From Rhodospirillales bacterium (lineage in GTDB: Bacteria > Pseudomonadota > Alphaproteobacteria > Rhodospirillales > Shumkoniaceae), in contig JACZKS010000008.1 of NCBI GenBank assembly GCA_014859895.1, positions 1 through 49,417 on the forward strand: 49,417 bases of DNA. Reading direction: 5' to 3'. A model generated the notes under the pieces. It saw nothing but the letters and a program-made list of their open reading frames with translations. It was not told the origin of the DNA and did not search any database. Position numbers and translations under genes: made by a program. Of this stretch, positions 19,957 to 29,429 are shown in pieces. Numbering within the stretch: the stretch's first letter is position 1; every line of letters starts with the position of its first letter.

Positions 19957-20535
19957 GTGGTCAGAGGCTATTTCGGGGTCGGCGTCGAGCGCATCAGCAA
20001 GGCGCTCAACATGGGCAGCATCTTCCGCACGGCCCATGCCTTCGGCGCCAGCTTCGTGTTCACGGTGGCCGCCGTGTATCCCGAGCAGGAGGGACGTCTG
20101 GCCGACACTTCCAACGCGCCGGCTTCCCTGCCCTTCTACAGCTTCCCCGACCTGGGCTCGCTCATGCTGCCCAAGGGCTGTTCGCTGGTCGGCGTCGAAC
20201 TGACGGAAGACGCCGTCGAGCTGCCTTCCTTCCGCCATCCCCGCCAGGCCGCCTATATCCTGGGGCCGGAGCGCGGCTCGCTGTCCCCGGCGACCATCGA
20301 GCGCTGCGAGTACGTCATCAAGATCCCCACCCACTTCTGCGTCAACGTCGGGATCGCGGCGGCCATCGTCATGTACGACCGCCTGCTCAACCTGGGCAAG
20401 TTCGCCGAGCGCCCGGGCATCCCCGGCGGCCAGGCGACCCCGCGACCGGCCCCGGTGTTCGGCCCGCCCCGGTTCCGGCGTAAGGTCGATCTCTTCCTGG
20501 CGCCGCCGCCCGTACGCGTGCCCGACATCGACTGA
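19957..20535 (+). CDS. TrmH/SpoU-family RNA 2'-O-methyltransferase
   Basis: 192 residues, a minimal SPOUT domain. SPOUT motifs appear in order: NMGSIFRTAHAFGASFV (motif 1), AAYILGPERGSLSP (motif 2) and IKIPTHFCVNVGIAAAIVMYDRL (motif 3), which together make the knotted SAM site. The start is GTG 19957 with GGGAGA upstream; this gives a normal N-terminus beginning just before FGVGVERISKALN. It is divergent from the quinone reductase. The C-terminal 30 residues are proline-rich and basic. The target (tRNA or rRNA ribose) is not clear. Confidence 0.9.
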   Translation: MVRGYFGVGVERISKALNMGSIFRTAHAFGASFVFTVAAVYPEQEGRLADTSNAPASLPFYSFPDLGSLMLPKGCSLVGVELTEDAVELPSFRHPRQAAYILGPERGSLSPATIERCEYVIKIPTHFCVNVGIAAAIVMYDRLLNLGKFAERPGIPGGQATPRPAPVFGPPRFRRKVDLFLAPPPVRVPDID

Positions 20536-20629
20536 GCCCCGCAGTGATGGCCGTCTTGTCCGACAAAACCCCTCGTGCCGCCGCGTCACCCCCTTGGCAA
20601 CAACGTCTGGCACGGTTATCAATGGCGCC

Positions 20630-21157
20630 ATGAAGACCACCCGCCTCATCCCGCTCGCCTGCGCCCTTCTCATCGGGGCCGGCGGCGCTGTCGCCCAGAC
20701 GCCTTCCCCCGCTTCCGGCTTCATCGACAACTTCGACGACTGGAGCGCCTTCAGCGAGAAGGAGAACAGCAAGCCGCTGTGCTACATCGCCAGCCTTCCC
20801 AAGAAGGCCGAGGGCGCAACCGGGCAGCGCGGCGACGCCTACATGATGGTAACCCACCGGCCGGCCGAGAAGACGACGGGCGAGGTCAGCGTGCGTGCCG
20901 GCTATATCTACAAGGAAGGAACCGAGGTGGAAGTGCGCGTCGGCGGCGGCCAGCCCATCATGCTGTTCACCGACCAGGGTTTCGCCTGGACGCGCGAGGC
21001 CAAGACCGACCAAGCCCTGATCGCCGCCATGAAGGCGGGCGTCACCCTGACCGTCAAGGGCACGTCGAGCCGCGGCACGCAGACGACCGACACCTATTCG
21101 CTCAAGGGTTTCACGGCCGCGCTCGAGGCCATCGACAAGGCCTGCGGCGTAAAGTAG
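20630..21157 (+). CDS. IalB-family exported protein
   Basis: 175 residues with a signal peptide (KTTRLIPLACALLIGAGGAVAQ, cleavage probably after the AVAQ region). The body shows the invasion-associated locus B pattern: DWSAFSEKENSKPLCYIASLPKKAEG, VTHRPAEKTTGEVSVRAGYIYKEG, FAWTREAKTDQALIAAMKAG and the final F-ALEAIDKACG. Proteins of this family are periplasmic, common in Alphaproteobacteria including non-pathogens, and of uncertain function. ATG 20630 is used because the signal peptide begins there, though no clear ribosome site is visible. Confidence 0.88.
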   Translation: MKTTRLIPLACALLIGAGGAVAQTPSPASGFIDNFDDWSAFSEKENSKPLCYIASLPKKAEGATGQRGDAYMMVTHRPAEKTTGEVSVRAGYIYKEGTEVEVRVGGGQPIMLFTDQGFAWTREAKTDQALIAAMKAGVTLTVKGTSSRGTQTTDTYSLKGFTAALEAIDKACGVK

Positions 21158-21340
21158 CCCGTCGCCGGCAAGACCGGCATCCTGCGACGCATCATGAAAA
21201 CCATTCCTATGGTCGGACGCCCCGCCGCCGGGGCGGAGACCCGAATCCCGCGCCTTTGGTGACGCCTGGAACTGGCACGCCGATTGCGGGAGGCCGGGCA
21301 AGGGGCGCACATGCGGCGCGTTCCACCCGGGGAAACGTCC

Positions 21341-21814
21341 ATGTGCCTACGCCTTGTGCTCCTTACCGTCACTCTTGCCCTAAGCGGGCTCGTCGCCGGC
21401 GTGCGGGCCGAGGCGGCGCCGGCGCCGCCACCGGTCATCGACGGTTCACAGGTCCGGCTGGCCGCCTTCATGGCACCGGTGCGCCATACCGACGGCCGCG
21501 TCCGGGCGATGGCCGTCACCCCGGTACTGCGCCTGGCCGCAGGCGGGTCGGCCGCCGCCGTTTGCGACCTGTCGCCGCGCGTGCTGGATGCTTTCATCTC
21601 TGCCCTGTATCGCGCCCCCCTTCCCGGTTATGGCAAGGCCGAACTTAACGTCGATGCCGTGCGCGGCCGATTGACCGAGGCAGTCAACGTGGCGCTCGGC
21701 CGTGTCCTGGTGATCGGTGTCGACCTGGTGGCCGGGCAACCGAAATCCGCTGACGCCGACCCCCGCGTCGCTGGCGCCACCGCGTGCAAGGTGACCAAGA
21801 AAAAGGCGAACTGA
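21341..21814 (+). CDS. Exported protein of unknown function
   Basis: 157 residues from ATG 21341 (GGGGAAA upstream); an ATG at 21311 is also in frame. A signal peptide is obvious ([21 protein letters not shown]). The mature part has [20 protein letters not shown]-like strands (here [20 protein letters not shown]), a [20 protein letters not shown] segment and [21 protein letters not shown], ending with a basic tail. Two cysteines could pair. I do not recognise the family. It sits between the IalB-like gene and rlmN, with the rlmN open frame overlapping its end but not the likely rlmN start. Confidence 0.7.
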   Translation: MCLRLVLLTVTLALSGLVAGVRAEAAPAPPPVIDGSQVRLAAFMAPVRHTDGRVRAMAVTPVLRLAAGGSAAAVCDLSPRVLDAFISALYRAPLPGYGKAELNVDAVRGRLTEAVNVALGRVLVIGVDLVAGQPKSADADPRVAGATACKVTKKKAN

Positions 21815-21860
21815 CCTTCCCGCCGTTTCGAAAAATCGCCGCCACCATGCGTCAGACCCT

Positions 21861-21888
21861 TTGGCCCGGCCGGCCGAATCGCTATATC
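21861..21888 (+). promoter_or_regulatory. Candidate promoter of rlmN
   Basis: TTGGCC (21861-21866), 16-base spacer, TATATC (21883-21888). The predicted transcript would start about 21895, within a few bases of the ATG at 21898, which also lacks a ribosome site. A leaderless transcript is possible. Confidence 0.35.
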
Positions 21889-21897
21889 CTCCCCATC

Positions 21898-23028
21898 ATG
21901 ACCGACGAACGCATCAACCTGATCGGCCTCGACCGCGCCGAGCTTGGCGGCCTGCTTGCCGAAATGGGCGAACCGCCCTTCCGCGCCAGGCAGCTGTGGC
22001 ACTGGGTGTATCACCGCGGCGCCACCGATTTTGACGCCATGACCACGCTGGCCAAGGACTTCCGCCCCCGCCTGGCCGAACGTTTCTGCGTCGAGCGGCC
22101 GGGCGTCACCACCGAGCTGCGCTCGGCCGACGGCTCGCGCAAGTGGCTGTTGCGCTTCGCCAGGGGCCACGAGGCGGAAACCGTGTTCATCCCCGAGGAG
22201 GACCGCGGCGCGCTGTGCATTTCCTCGCAGGTCGGCTGCACGCTGACCTGCAAGTTCTGCCACACCGGCACTCAGCTTCTAGTGCGCAACCTGACGGCCG
22301 GCGAGATCGTCGGCCAGCTGATGGTGGCTCGCGATTCCTATGGCGAATGGCCGGCCCCCAAGGGCGGGCGGCTGCTTTCCAACATCGTCATGATGGGCAT
22401 GGGCGAGCCCCTTATGAACTATGACGAGGTTGCCAAGGCGCTCAAGATCATCATGGATGCCGAGGGCATCGCCATCTCCAAGCGGCGCATCACCCTTTCC
22501 ACCTCGGGCGTGGTGCCCCTGATCCGCCGCTGCGGCGAGGAGCTGGGGGTCAAGCTGGCAATCAGCCTGCACGCGGTGACCGACGAATTGCGCGACGAGA
22601 TCATGCCGATCAACCGCAAGTACCCACTGGCCGAGCTGATGGCGGCATGCCGCGAGTACCCGGGCGCCGACAACGCCCGGCGCATCACGTTCGAGTATGT
22701 CATGCTGAAGGGGATAAACGACAGTCCGGCCGACGCCCACGCCCTTGTCCGCCTGGTCAAGGGCATCCCCGCCAAGTTCAACCTCATTCCCTTCAATCCG
22801 TGGCCCGGAGCACCGTACGAATGCTCGACGCCGGGAGCCATGAAGGCGTTCGCCGACATCGTCAACGCGGCCGGCTATTCGGCCCCCATCCGCACGCCGC
22901 GCGGCCGCGACATCATGGCCGCCTGCGGCCAGCTTCGTTCGGAGACCCAGCGCGAACGCCTGAGCCGCTACAAGGCCCGCCTCGCCACCGGCGCCGAGGA
23001 CGACCATCCGGCGCCGGCCTCGGCCTGA
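21898..23028 (+). CDS. rlmN: 23S rRNA (adenine-2503-C2)/tRNA methyltransferase
   Basis: 376 residues. A radical-SAM enzyme that methylates C2 of A2503 in 23S rRNA and A37 of some tRNAs. The N-terminal accessory domain includes [18 protein letters not shown]; the iron-sulfur motif is CTLTCKFC (C114, C118, C121); [12 protein letters not shown] and the C-terminal MAACGQL Cys, which forms the methyl-Cys intermediate, are all present. ATG 21898 ([16 protein letters not shown]) fits family starts; ATG 21847 upstream is possible. Neither has a ribosome site. A terminator-like hairpin follows. Confidence 0.96.
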   Translation: MTDERINLIGLDRAELGGLLAEMGEPPFRARQLWHWVYHRGATDFDAMTTLAKDFRPRLAERFCVERPGVTTELRSADGSRKWLLRFARGHEAETVFIPEEDRGALCISSQVGCTLTCKFCHTGTQLLVRNLTAGEIVGQLMVARDSYGEWPAPKGGRLLSNIVMMGMGEPLMNYDEVAKALKIIMDAEGIAISKRRITLSTSGVVPLIRRCGEELGVKLAISLHAVTDELRDEIMPINRKYPLAELMAACREYPGADNARRITFEYVMLKGINDSPADAHALVRLVKGIPAKFNLIPFNPWPGAPYECSTPGAMKAFADIVNAAGYSAPIRTPRGRDIMAACGQLRSETQRERLSRYKARLATGAEDDHPAPASA

Positions 23029-23057
23029 GCCGTCGCCGATCCGCATCTTCAGAAAAG

Positions 23058-23084
23058 ATGGGGCGTCCGTTCGGGACGCCCCAT
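23058..23084. terminator. Bidirectional terminator-like hairpin between rlmN and esterase
   Basis: Perfect 11-base arms (ATGGGGCGTCC and GGACGCCCCAT) around a 5-base loop. It lies about 30 bases after the rlmN stop and 29 bases after the convergent esterase stop. There is no long T run on the plus side. Confidence 0.6.
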
Positions 23085-23112
23085 GCGCGAGTCGGGTGGG
23101 CGTAGGGAAAGC

Positions 23113-24420
23113 TTAGCGGCCGGCCGTCTTGAGGCTGTCGCCGCTGAGGATGACCACGCGGGTTTTCTCTCCGGTGATCCCAAAATCGTCATCGTTGATC
23201 ATGAATAGCGCGCCGTCGGGCAGTAGAGCCAAGCCCTCCAGCTTGGTGGGAACCTCGGGGTGGTCCGCCGAATCGAAGCGCAGAACCTTGGCGACCGGCG
23301 CAATGCCGGCGGCCGCGGCCGATGTCTGTTCAAGGGAAGGTGCCGTCGCCGCGTCGTCCCACTTGCCGGCCAGGATATTGGTGGCGCCGGCCAGCGTCAC
23401 TTCGTGGAGCTTGGTGGTCTTCTCGGTGCGTTCCAGCACCAGCAGGCGGTCAAGACCTAAGGCCATCACCTCACTGATCCTGGGGTCGCTCTGCTTCTTG
23501 GAGGGATCGAGGCGGAAGCTCTGCGGGTCGTCCAGTTCGTAGACGTATTCGCCGACCACCCGGCCGGCCCGGCGGTCATACTTGAAGAGCCGGGTGTTCC
23601 TGGCCTGGGCGTAGGCCTTGGCGTCGGGATTGGCGAGCGGGTTCTGGACCATGAAATAGAGGAAAACCTCGTCGGGCGATACCGCCATCGATTCGATGCC
23701 GCGGTTGGTCTGGCGTTTGCTGAGGATGGCCGGCAGGCCACCGGTGATCTTGTAATTTGCCCCGGCGAAGTCCTTCTCGCTGCCGGCAGGCACGATGCGC
23801 TCCTGGATGCGGCCGTCGGCGGCGACGTGGACGATGGAGGGGCCGTTTTCCTCGCCGATCCACCAGCTGCCGTCGGCCAGACGAACCAGCCCCTCGGCGT
23901 CGATGGCGTTGGCGCTGTAGGGGAGCTTGTTGCCGAAGCCGTCGAGCGGCACCTCGGTCTTGGCCACCGTCAGCGGGTTGAGCAGGCCGTCGATGGGGTT
24001 GCCATCCTTGTCCTTGATGGTGATGGCGTCGAACACCTGGAAGGTGCCGTCGGCCTTGAGCCTGAGCCCGTAGATGGAGGGTGTGTAGGCGGGCACCGGA
24101 TAGAGGCGGCCCTTCACCCCCTTGCACAGGCTTTCCGCAGGAACCCCGGCGATCGCCGGGACGTCGCCGCAGGTGAAATTGGGGCCGCGGTCGGACAGCG
24201 TATAGACGATATCGGCCGGATCGCCGGCCCGCCGGAAGGCGGCGCTGCCGATGCCGACGCTCAGCTCCAGCGTCTTGCCACCAGGATAGACTACCCGGCC
24301 CAGCTTCAGGATCGGATCGTCGGCATGATCGTAAAGGACAACCGCATCGGCGGCGAGACCGGCCCCCGCCCCCAGGGCGACGGCAGCGGCGGCGAAAATC
24401 CCCAGGACGCGGCGCGGCAT
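23113..24420 (-). CDS. Secreted esterase-like/phytase-like protein
   Basis: 435 residues with a signal peptide (RRVLGIFAAAAVALGAGAGLAADA). The body is a beta-propeller of the esterase-like-activity-of-phytase family (PF13449): IVYTLSDRGPNF, DAEGLVRLADGSWWIGEENGPSI, NRGIESMAVSPDE, KLEGLALLPDGALFMINDDDFG. Asp/Glu-rich loops suggest metal binding. It is probably periplasmic. ATG 24420 is preceded by GGGGGAG. It is divergent from argG. The substrate is unknown; a phosphoester or lactone is a guess from the family name only. Confidence 0.88.
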   Translation of the reverse strand: MPRRVLGIFAAAAVALGAGAGLAADAVVLYDHADDPILKLGRVVYPGGKTLELSVGIGSAAFRRAGDPADIVYTLSDRGPNFTCGDVPAIAGVPAESLCKGVKGRLYPVPAYTPSIYGLRLKADGTFQVFDAITIKDKDGNPIDGLLNPLTVAKTEVPLDGFGNKLPYSANAIDAEGLVRLADGSWWIGEENGPSIVHVAADGRIQERIVPAGSEKDFAGANYKITGGLPAILSKRQTNRGIESMAVSPDEVFLYFMVQNPLANPDAKAYAQARNTRLFKYDRRAGRVVGEYVYELDDPQSFRLDPSKKQSDPRISEVMALGLDRLLVLERTEKTTKLHEVTLAGATNILAGKWDDAATAPSLEQTSAAAAGIAPVAKVLRFDSADHPEVPTKLEGLALLPDGALFMINDDDFGITGEKTRVVILSGDSLKTAGR

Positions 24421-24583
24421 GGCACTCCCCCTTGCTCTCCAGGAAAACCGTTGCTCTTCCGGAACGACCCGGCGGGCCGATCCAGAGGCATCGTCTCCTT
24501 TTGCCAGGGTCGTGTTGCGATCGTGCGACGGGACCATGACAATGGCGTGACGGGGCGGCAAGGCGGACCGGCCATTGCGGCGC

Positions 24584-24611
24584 TTGCCCACGCCTTTCAA
24601 AAGCCTATACT
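24584..24611 (+). promoter_or_regulatory. Predicted argG promoter
   Basis: TTGCCC (24584-24589), 16-base spacer, TATACT (24606-24611), about 41 bases before the argG ATG. The -10 box matches consensus at five of six positions. Confidence 0.55.
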
Positions 24612-24652
24612 GCGCCCCTCGTTTGGATCCCGGACATAAGGGCGCGTCAATC

Positions 24653-25861
<1,209 letters not shown>

Positions 25862-25870
25862 GGAACCGGC

Positions 25871-25904
25871 GCGGGGCCGCAAGGCCCCGCCATCCTCTTT
25901 TTTC
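25871..25904 (+). terminator. Rho-independent terminator of argG
   Basis: GCGGGGCC/GGCCCCGC stem (25871-25878 with 25883-25890) around a GCAA loop, followed within a few bases by a T run. It starts 10 bases after the argG stop. Confidence 0.85.
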
Positions 25905-25946
25905 GAAAAATCAAGAGCCGGCCGCTTCGCGGCTTCATGGCCCCAA

Positions 25947-25976
25947 TTGTCATGCCTTGTTCCAATCTTATATAAT
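25947..25976 (+). promoter_or_regulatory. Strong promoter of the toxin-antitoxin operon
   Basis: TTGTCA (25947-25952), 18-base spacer, perfect TATAAT (25971-25976). It is the best sigma-70 match in the window and lies in a short AT-rich patch. Confidence 0.7.
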
Positions 25977-25987
25977 CAATATGATTA
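25973..25987. promoter_or_regulatory. Palindromic operator overlapping the TA promoter
   Basis: TAATCA and TGATTA arms around a 3-base centre, overlapping the -10 box. TGATT recurs 10 bases further on (25992-25996), on the same helical face. This is the arrangement expected for autorepression by a ribbon-helix-helix antitoxin. Confidence 0.55.
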
Positions 25988-26012
25988 CGTTTGATTGAGG
26001 AAGATGGCATCC

Positions 26013-26273
26013 ATGGAAACCAAAGTGCTGACCGCCCATGTGCCGCTGGCGCTCGCGGAAAAGGTGGACCGATTGGCTGCCCGCCTGGAGCGTCCGCGCG
26101 GTTGGATCGTCAAGCAGGCCTTGGCGGCGTGGATCGACCAGGAGGAAGAGCGCCGACGCCTGACGCTCGCGGCGTTGGCCGACGTGGACGCCGGCCACGT
26201 CGTCGACCATCAGGACGTACAGGCCTGGGCCGATAGTCTGGACACCGACGATCCGCTACCCGCACCGCGTTGA
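26013..26273 (+). CDS. Ribbon-helix-helix (CopG-like) antitoxin
   Basis: 86 residues. The N-terminal beta strand TKVLTAHVPLALAEKVDRLAARLERPRGWIVKQALAAWIDQEE is the classic ribbon-helix-helix DNA-binding fold; the C-terminal acidic tail would bind the toxin. GAGGAAG precedes; I chose ATG 26013 by spacing, while ATG 26004 would add three residues. The stop TGA overlaps the toxin ATG by one base (TGATG). It should neutralise the toxin and repress the operon at the palindrome in the promoter. Confidence 0.85.
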   Translation: METKVLTAHVPLALAEKVDRLAARLERPRGWIVKQALAAWIDQEEERRRLTLAALADVDAGHVVDHQDVQAWADSLDTDDPLPAPR

Positions 26274-26548
26274 TGGACCTGAAATGGACCAGCAAGGCGC
26301 TATCGGATTTGGTGCGCCTCCATACCTTCCTGGCGCCCGCCAACCAGCAAGCCGCAGCGCGCCTCGTGCGGTCGCTGACGGCCGTGCCGGTGCGGCTGCT
26401 TGAACATCCGCGCATAGGTGAAAAACTGGACGAGTTCGAGCCGCGCGAGGTTCGCCGCATTCTCGTCGACCGCTACGAAATCCGCTACGAGATCCAGGGA
26501 TCGACCCTCTACGTTCTGCGCCTGTGGCACACCCGGGATGACCGATAG
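26273..26548 (+). CDS. RelE/ParE-family toxin
   Basis: 91 residues. It starts with MDLKWTSKALSDLVRLHTFL and has RLLEHPRIGEKLDEFEPREVRRILVDRYEIRYEI and LYVLRLWHTRDDR, the usual RelE/ParE fold with the conserved basic C-terminal segment. The ParE-type pattern (gyrase poison) and RelE-type (ribosome-dependent mRNase) cannot be separated by eye; the R-Y-E-I-R-Y region and WHTRDDR ending resemble ParE-like members. It is translationally coupled to the antitoxin. Confidence 0.87.
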   Translation: MDLKWTSKALSDLVRLHTFLAPANQQAAARLVRSLTAVPVRLLEHPRIGEKLDEFEPREVRRILVDRYEIRYEIQGSTLYVLRLWHTRDDR

Positions 26549-26559
26549 GCTTGGGGGCA

Positions 26560-27324
26560 TCACCGCCGGAGCAACGCCTGGCGGAAATCGGCGACGTCTT
26601 TCGCGGCCAGCGACAGCAGCTCCTCGACGAAGCGCGGCACCACCTGGGTGGCGGGTCCGTAGCGGGCCTCGGCGAACAGGCTGGCCCCGAGCGAGGGCTC
26701 CAGGTTGAGCTCAACCGTGTGGGCCTCGGTGAACTGGCGCACGTGGCGCACGAAGCCGGCCGCCGGATAGACGTTGCCCGAGGTGCCGACCGACACGAAC
26801 AGGCCGCAGGCTTCCAGCGCCGCGTAAATCCGTTCCATCTCCAGCGGCATCTCGCCGAACCACACCACGTGCGGGCGCATGCCGCCGGTCTCGCCGCACT
26901 TGAGGCAGGCCGAATCGACGATGAGGTCGTCCGTCCAGGCGTAGACGGCCCCGCAGTCCCGGCAGCGCACCTTGAGGTGTTCGCCGTGCATGTGGATGAG
27001 ATTGCCGCTGCCGGCCCGCTCGTGCAGGTCGTCGATGTTCTGGGTAACGATCAGCACCTCGCCCGACCATTCCGCCTCCAGGCGGGCTAGCGCCAGATGC
27101 GCCGCGTTGGGAACGATGGTGCCCTTCATCAGGGTGCACCGACGGCTGTTGTAGAAATCGTGCACCTTCACCGGGTCACGCGCGAAGGCTTCGGGCGTCG
27201 CCACTTCCTCGACACCGACCTTGGCCCACACGCCGTCGGCGTCGCGGAAGGTGTCGAGCCCCGATTCCTTGGAAATCCCGGCCCCCGTCAGCACGACGAT
27301 GGCGTTGTGTTCCTTCGTGGCCAT
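26560..27324 (-). CDS. cobB: NAD-dependent protein deacylase (SIR2 family, SIRT5-like)
   Basis: 254 residues. Sirtuin motifs are GAGISKESGLDTFRD (NAD site), TQNIDDLHERAG, HMHGE (catalytic H113) and two zinc pairs CRDC (121/124) and CLKC (140/143). The FYNSRR segment gives the Y58-x-x-R61 pair that marks sirtuins removing succinyl and malonyl groups. ATG 27324 has AGGAGGAA upstream. It is divergent from the LMW-phosphatase operon across about 83 bases, and convergent with the toxin gene. Confidence 0.95.
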   Translation of the reverse strand: MATKEHNAIVVLTGAGISKESGLDTFRDADGVWAKVGVEEVATPEAFARDPVKVHDFYNSRRCTLMKGTIVPNAAHLALARLEAEWSGEVLIVTQNIDDLHERAGSGNLIHMHGEHLKVRCRDCGAVYAWTDDLIVDSACLKCGETGGMRPHVVWFGEMPLEMERIYAALEACGLFVSVGTSGNVYPAAGFVRHVRQFTEAHTVELNLEPSLGASLFAEARYGPATQVVPRFVEELLSLAAKDVADFRQALLRR

Positions 27325-27407
27325 GCTTCCTCCTGACCCTTGGGGTGGACCGCCGACGGGGCGTCATGATAAGTCAGCCGACGCATTGAAGGACACGGAG
27401 GATCGGC

Positions 27408-27881
27408 GTGGTCAACGTCCTTTTCGTCTGTCTGGGCAACATCTGCCGTTCGCCGGCCGCCGAGGGGGTGTTCCGCTCGCTGGTCGAGCGCGAAGGGCTG
27501 GCCGGCCGGATCGCCTGCGACTCGGCGGGCACCGGCTCCTGGCACGTCGGCAAGGTGCCGGACGCCCGCATGCGCGCCGCCGCCAAGCGGCGCGGCTACG
27601 ACCTCGACTCGCTGCGCGGCCGCCAGGTGACGGCCGGCGATTTCGAGCGATTCGACTACGTGCTGGCGATGGACGGGGAAAACCTGGCCAATCTGTCGAT
27701 TCTTTGCCCGAAGGGCCGCGAAGTGCGACTGGGCCGGTTGTTGGACTTCGCGCCCGAGATGGGGCGGCGCGATGTGCCCGATCCCTATTACGGTGGCGCC
27801 GACGGTTTCGAGCGGGTGCTCGACCTCGTCGAGGCGGGGGCCCGGGGGTTGCTGGCTGATATTCGCGCCAGGTATCTGTAG
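27408..27881 (+). CDS. Low-molecular-weight protein-tyrosine-phosphatase
   Basis: 157 residues. P-loop VCLGNICRSP near the N-terminus (nucleophile C8, R14) and the general acid in VPDPYYGG (D125) are intact. GTG start at 27408, preceded by GGAGGA. Family members dephosphorylate phosphotyrosine; human and some bacterial members also act on ribulosamine-5-phosphate on proteins. The latter fits its neighbour 8 bases downstream, a fructosamine kinase. The protein has no extra domain or signal peptide and is probably cytoplasmic. Confidence 0.94.
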   Translation: MVNVLFVCLGNICRSPAAEGVFRSLVEREGLAGRIACDSAGTGSWHVGKVPDARMRAAAKRRGYDLDSLRGRQVTAGDFERFDYVLAMDGENLANLSILCPKGREVRLGRLLDFAPEMGRRDVPDPYYGGADGFERVLDLVEAGARGLLADIRARYL

Positions 27882-27889
27882 GAGCCGCC

Positions 27890-28741
27890 ATGTCCGCCCT
27901 GGCCGACCGCATTGAAAAGATCACCGGCAGCCTGGTACAGCGCGTCGAACCGCTGGCAGGCGGCTCCGTCGGCGAGGTCTACCGCGTCCACCTGGCCGAC
28001 GGCCGGACCGTGGTCGCCAAGACAGGCGGACCGGCAAGCGGACTTGCCGTCGAGGGTTACATGCTGCGCCGGCTGGCCGAGCTTTCCGAGCTGCCGGTGC
28101 CTGTCGTGCTCCACGCCGATGACGTCCTGCTGCTAATGGATTACATCCCGGCGGGCGGCCGCCTCGACGACGGCGCCCAGGCCCACGCCGCCGAGCTGCT
28201 GGCCGCCCTGCACACCATCCGGGGGGACGCCTTCGGCTTCGAGCGCGATACCCGGATCGGCGGCTTGGCGCAGCCCAATCCGCCGACCGAGCGCTGGCTC
28301 GACTTCTTCCGCGACCAGCGGCTGCTCCACATGGGCCGCGAAGCGCTGCGGGCCAAGCGGCTGCCCGCCAACCTCATGGATCGCATCGAAACACTGGCCG
28401 GCCGCCTGGAGCGTTGGATCGAGGAGCCGGCCCACCCCGCCCTGTTGCACGGCGACCTGTGGGGCGGCAACATCCTGGCCCAGCACGGCCGCGTGGTCGG
28501 TGTCATCGACCCCGCCATCTATTACGGCGCCCCCGAGATCGAGCTGGCCTTCGGCACGCTGTTCGGCACCTTCGGTCCGCCCTTCTTCGCCCGCTATGGC
28601 CAGCTTCAACCCCTTAGGCCCGGCTTTCACGAGGAACGGCGCGAGCTTTACAATCTCTATCCGCTCTTGGTTCACGTACGTCTGTTCGGCGGCTCCTATG
28701 TGGCCGCCGTCGAACGTACGCTCAGCCGCTACGGGTGCTGA
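27890..28741 (+). CDS. Fructosamine/ketosamine 3-kinase family protein
   Basis: 283 residues. Kinase-like fold: GGSVGEVYRVHLADGRTVVAKTG (glycine loop and K44), catalytic loop LLHGDLWGGNIL (D189, N194) and VIDPAIYYG (D207). The HGDLW-GN motif is typical of fructosamine-3-kinase-related proteins, which phosphorylate ketosamines on glycated proteins so that they become unstable and fall off. Bacterial members prefer ribulosamines and erythrulosamines. ATG 27890 has AGGAG upstream. It sits between the LMW-phosphatase and a HAD phosphatase, with gaps of 8 and 1 base. Confidence 0.9.
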   Translation: MSALADRIEKITGSLVQRVEPLAGGSVGEVYRVHLADGRTVVAKTGGPASGLAVEGYMLRRLAELSELPVPVVLHADDVLLLMDYIPAGGRLDDGAQAHAAELLAALHTIRGDAFGFERDTRIGGLAQPNPPTERWLDFFRDQRLLHMGREALRAKRLPANLMDRIETLAGRLERWIEEPAHPALLHGDLWGGNILAQHGRVVGVIDPAIYYGAPEIELAFGTLFGTFGPPFFARYGQLQPLRPGFHEERRELYNLYPLLVHVRLFGGSYVAAVERTLSRYGC

Positions 28742-28742
28742 C

Positions 28743-29429
28743 ATGGATGCCGCCGCCAAGCCCGATCTCGTCATCTTCGACTGCGACGGCGTGCTGGTCG
28801 ACAGCGAGCTTTTGGCCAGCCGCCTGCTCGCCGAGGCCCTATCCGCCCAGGGCTACATGGTGACGGCGGCCGAGTGCCGGGATCGCTATACCGGCATCAG
28901 CATCCGTTCCGTCATCGAAATGGTCGAGGCCGTGGGAGGCCGAGCACTGCCGGCCGACTTCGAAGACCGGATCAGGGCCAACGACCTTGCGGTGTTCGCT
29001 CGCGAACTGAAGGCGGTGCCGGGGATCGCCGAGGCGCTGGCACGAATCCCCACCGCAAAATGCGTGGCCTCGTCGGGGGCGCCCGAGAAAATCCGCCATT
29101 CGCTGACGATCACCGGGCTGCTCGACTTTTTCGAGCCGCATCTTTTCAGCGCCCACATGGTCAAGCGCGGCAAGCCGGCACCCGATCTTTTCCTGTTCGC
29201 CGCCGCCGCGATGGGCGCCGAGGCCGCCCGCTGCATGGTCGTCGAGGACAGCACGGCCGGGGTCGTGGCGGCCCGCGCGGCCGGCATGCCGGTGTTGGGT
29301 TTTGCCGGCGGCGGCCACGCCGGCGACGGCTACGGCGCCATGCTCACGGCCGCCGGCGCCGTCCGGGTGTTCGACGACATGGCCGAGTTGCCGGGTCTGC
29401 TTCAGGCCGTGGCGCCGTCGAGCGGATAG
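28743..29429 (+). CDS. HAD-family phosphatase (YieH/beta-PGM-like)
   Basis: 228 residues. HAD motif I FDCDGVLVDSE (nucleophile and acid Asp), motif II in CVASSGAP, motif III lysine in KRGKPAPDLFLFAA, motif IV VVEDSTAG. The alpha-helical cap and overall sequence resemble E. coli YieH, a 6-phosphogluconate phosphatase. ATG 28743 follows the kinase stop by one base. The metabolite may be a sugar phosphate connected to glycation, which is inference from the operon. The 3' end overlaps thpR by 28 bases tail to tail. Confidence 0.9.
   Translation: MDAAAKPDLVIFDCDGVLVDSELLASRLLAEALSAQGYMVTAAECRDRYTGISIRSVIEMVEAVGGRALPADFEDRIRANDLAVFARELKAVPGIAEALARIPTAKCVASSGAPEKIRHSLTITGLLDFFEPHLFSAHMVKRGKPAPDLFLFAAAAMGAEAARCMVVEDSTAGVVAARAAGMPVLGFAGGGHAGDGYGAMLTAAGAVRVFDDMAELPGLLQAVAPSSG

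Noticed and set aside
25905-25946. Small hairpin (GCCGC/GCGGC) after the argG terminator
   Set aside because: Short stem with no T run or conserved context; not enough for a small RNA call.
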